From positions 1 through 64,000 of the forward strand of contig JAKFVA010000025.1 in the NCBI GenBank assembly GCA_021732385.1: DNA of 64,000 nt, given 5' to 3'. The notes beneath the pieces are model-generated. The model was not told the origin of the DNA. It was given only the letters and a program-made list of their open reading frames with translations, and searched no databases. This DNA is from Burkholderiales bacterium (GTDB taxonomy: Bacteria > Pseudomonadota > Gammaproteobacteria > Burkholderiales > Burkholderiaceae_C). A program made the position numbers and the translations under genes. Below, piece after piece: positions 61,932 through 64,000 of this stretch (its first letter is position 1; each line of letters begins with the position of its first letter).

Positions 61932-64000
61932 TTAGCGTGCAGCAGAACGCTCGGCAATTGTCTTTGGCGTAATGAAAAACAGCATCTCTGATTTGCGCGT
62001 GGCACGCGAGCGCGATTTGAACAAGTTGCCAGCGTAGGGAATATCACCCAAAACAGGCACCTTGGTTTCGGTTTCCGAGTCGTCCAGCGTGAAGATGCCG
62101 CCAATTACCACTGTGCCGCCATTTTCCACCAGCACCTGGGTTTTGATGTTGCGGGTGTTGATGGCAATGCCAGCTGCCGTGGTCTCGCCGCGGCTGTCAT
62201 TGGCAATGTCCAGATCGAGAATGATGTTGCCCTCGGGGGTGATTTGCGGCGTGACTTCAAGCTTTAGCGTGGCGCGGCGAAACGCCACTGCTGTAGCTCC
62301 GCTGGAAGTCGCCTGCTGAAACGGGAACTCTGTGCCCTGCTCGATGATGGCTTTGGTGCCATCCGCGGTGACCACACGCGGACTGGAAACCAGCTTGCCC
62401 TTGCCATCTGCTTCAAGCGCTGACAGCTCCAGGTTGAGGAAACGGTTGGCTGCCGAACTGAACAACGACACCGCGAAAGTAGCCGGGCTAAAACCACCTT
62501 GTCCAATGGCGGGCAGGTTCAAAAACGTGGTGTTGTTGGTGTCCAGCACGCCAGACGATTCCCGTGTGGTCGCTGATACAGCGTTGTAGGTGCCGCCAAT
62601 GGCTACCCGGCTGCTGGTGCCGCCACCAATGGCATAGCCCGCATCACCGCCGCGAACACCACGCAAATCGCTGCCGCCCAAACGCACCCCTAGCGATTTA
62701 CCAAAACTGTCAGACGCCTCCACAATGCGCGCCTCGATCAGTACTTGGCGAATCGCTACGTCCAGTTTGGAGACGAGTTGTTGCACCTGCTCAAGACGGC
62801 TGGAAATATCGGTCACAAAAAGCTGGTTGGTGCGGGGCTCGGCAATTACGCTGCCGCGTGTGCTGAGAATGCGCCCCGCGCTATTCGGGCCGCTACCGCC
62901 CGCCTGAAGCTGGGCAGCTACAGCCGGGGCCTTGGCGTAATTCAACTGAAATGCCTGCGTTCTGAGCGGCTCCAGATTTTGAATGGCAACAGAGGCCTCC
63001 AAATCGAGCTTTTCCTTGGCTGCAATCTCGTCGCGCGGGGCGATTGAAATTACGTTGCCATTTTTGCGCATGCCCAGACCTTTGGACTGCAAAATGATGT
63101 CCAGCGCCTGGTCCCAGGGCACATCCTTCAGACGCAAGGTCACGGCACCCGTCACGGTGTCCGAGGTCACGATATTGAAGTTGGTGAAATCCGCAATCAC
63201 CTGGAGTAATGAGCGCACCTCGATATTTTGGAAGCTTAGCGACAGCTTTTCGCCGCTGTAGCCCTTGCCTTGTGTCAACTTGGTGGGGTCGATCTTCTGC
63301 TGGCGAACTTCAACCACAAACTGGTTGTCGCTCTGGTAGGCACTGTGCTCCCAGGCTCCTCGGGGCTCAATGACCATTCGTACACGGTCGCCCACCTGAA
63401 AGGTGGTCACAGTTTGAATGGGCGTGCCAAAGTCAGCCACGTCGAGCCGTCGGCGCAAGCCTTCCGACAGGGTTGACTTGAGAAACTCAACCACCAAACT
63501 CTGACCTTGCTGTTTGATATCAACGCCCACCTGGTTGTTAGCCAGGTCAACAACTACCTTGCCCGAGTTTTCGACACCGCGGCGAAAGTCGATGTCCTTC
63601 AAGGGCTGCGTGTCGCGGTTCAAGTTTTCGGCAAAGGTTGGATTGACTGCAGCCGCTGGCGCAGCCTGGCTGATGCTGTCAAGCGAAATTAACAAGGCCT
63701 TGCCTTGAATTTGTGTTTTGTAGGTGGTGGCTTGTTTGAGGTTAAGCACCAATCGGGTTCTGTCGCCCGCCTGCACCACATTGACCGAGCGCAGATTGCC
63801 CTGGTTGATATCGACCAGCGAGCGCCCGATACCGTTTGAAGCACCCGGCAAGTCCAGCGCAATCCGGGCTGGCGACTGAACCACAAAACCAGCTGGCAAT
63901 GCAGCCAGCGGCTGAGAGAACTCAATCCGGACGACCTCGCTGCCGCCGAGCAGCGAACCCGTGACAGACTCGATCACATTCTGGGCCAGCGCAGTGCAAG
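61932..64000 (-). CDS. pilQ: Type IV pilus secretin PilQ (start beyond window)
   Basis: The outer-membrane secretin through which type IV pili pass. About 689 codons are visible; the signal peptide end (ALAQNVIESV) is at the window edge, so only its first residues are missing. AMIN domains (RIEFSQPLAALPAGFVVQSP and a second copy near residue 145) bind peptidoglycan. An STN domain (LSLSFQNIEVRSLLQVIADF) and N1-type domain follow (RTNQLFVTDISSRLEQVQQL). The secretin core has VLIEARIVEASDSFGKSLGV and, near the end, VENGGTVVIGGIFTLDDSET and VPVLGDIPYAGNLFKSR. pilMNOP should lie beyond the window. Confidence 0.97.
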   Translation of the reverse strand, partial: CTALAQNVIESVTGSLLGGSEVVRIEFSQPLAALPAGFVVQSPARIALDLPGASNGIGRSLVDINQGNLRSVNVVQAGDRTRLVLNLKQATTYKTQIQGKALLISLDSISQAAPAAAVNPTFAENLNRDTQPLKDIDFRRGVENSGKVVVDLANNQVGVDIKQQGQSLVVEFLKSTLSEGLRRRLDVADFGTPIQTVTTFQVGDRVRMVIEPRGAWEHSAYQSDNQFVVEVRQQKIDPTKLTQGKGYSGEKLSLSFQNIEVRSLLQVIADFTNFNIVTSDTVTGAVTLRLKDVPWDQALDIILQSKGLGMRKNGNVISIAPRDEIAAKEKLDLEASVAIQNLEPLRTQAFQLNYAKAPAVAAQLQAGGSGPNSAGRILSTRGSVIAEPRTNQLFVTDISSRLEQVQQLVSKLDVAIRQVLIEARIVEASDSFGKSLGVRLGGSDLRGVRGGDAGYAIGGGTSSRVAIGGTYNAVSATTRESSGVLDTNNTTFLNLPAIGQGGFSPATFAVSLFSSAANRFLNLELSALEADGKGKLVSSPRVVTADGTKAIIEQGTEFPFQQATSSGATAVAFRRATLKLEVTPQITPEGNIILDLDIANDSRGETTAAGIAINTRNIKTQVLVENGGTVVIGGIFTLDDSETETKVPVLGDIPYAGNLFKSRSRATRKSEMLFFITPKTIAERSAAR

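Overview
This 64 kb window is a piece of a high-GC betaproteobacterial chromosome. The gene order mlaFEDACB - ABC exporter - bolA - murA - hisGD ... hisCBHAFIE - DUF4870 - HIT - tatABC, together with petABC-sspAB and pilQ - aroK - aroB, is the order I know from Burkholderiales, family Comamonadaceae (Rhodoferax/Polaromonas-like). The genus is inferred, not proven. Most of the window is core metabolism and envelope biology.

Layout. 1-6.8 kb: end of a glycosyltransferase gene, a long-chain fatty acyl-CoA reductase (wax-ester type), a phasin, a TetR regulator, a TPR protein, pantothenate kinase coaX and a BON-LysM protein. 6.8-11.4 kb: secA, an M23 peptidase, a DciA-like protein and tRNA-Thr. 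11.4-15.7 kb: sspB, sspA and the bc1 complex petCBA. 15.8-19.5 kb: mscL, pdxA, a NIF3-like protein and a DegS-type protease. 19.5-29.3 kb: tatCBA, a HIT protein, a DUF4870 protein and the distal histidine genes hisE,I,F,A,H,B,C, all on the minus strand. Two toxin-antitoxin-like insertions sit here: HigA/DUF4287/lipoprotein/DUF433 relic between hisF and hisA, and a complete vapBC coupled to hisC. 29.3-37.5 kb: an accessory island, mostly on the plus strand, that splits the his operon. It carries a truncated AAA ATPase, a membrane protein, a GIY-YIG protein, a Cas4-like/DEDD nuclease (DUF2779), a WYL regulator, a class III sirtuin and a DUF4143 ATPase. 37.6-46.9 kb: hisD, hisG, murA, bolA, an ABC exporter and the complete mla lipid-transport operon. 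47-54.2 kb: gltD, gltB and a REP-associated tyrosine transposase. 54.5-64 kb: a hypothetical gene, methyltransferase, DUF1415, a hypothetical gene, dgt, aroB, aroK, an Ig-domain lipoprotein and pilQ (cut by the window end).

How parts work together. The hisGD transcript cannot reach hisC because the island genes run against it, so hisCBHAFIE must be read from the vapB side. There a 15-bp palindrome suggests VapBC autoregulation. In the island, a perfect 17-bp palindrome in front of sir2 has a 14/17 relative in front of the truncated AAA gene, which suggests one regulator (the WYL protein is the local candidate). I regard the island as the best candidate for an undescribed defence or nucleic-acid-processing system, but no activity can be shown from sequence.

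Repeats. Three repeat families are visible: (A) about 250-bp non-coding elements with terminal inverted repeats (two full copies, one half copy); (B) a GC-rich element abutting the stop codons of sspA and murA inside transcription units; (C) REP sequences flanking the RAYT gene, with a related 90-bp inverted pair lying in frame inside gltB.
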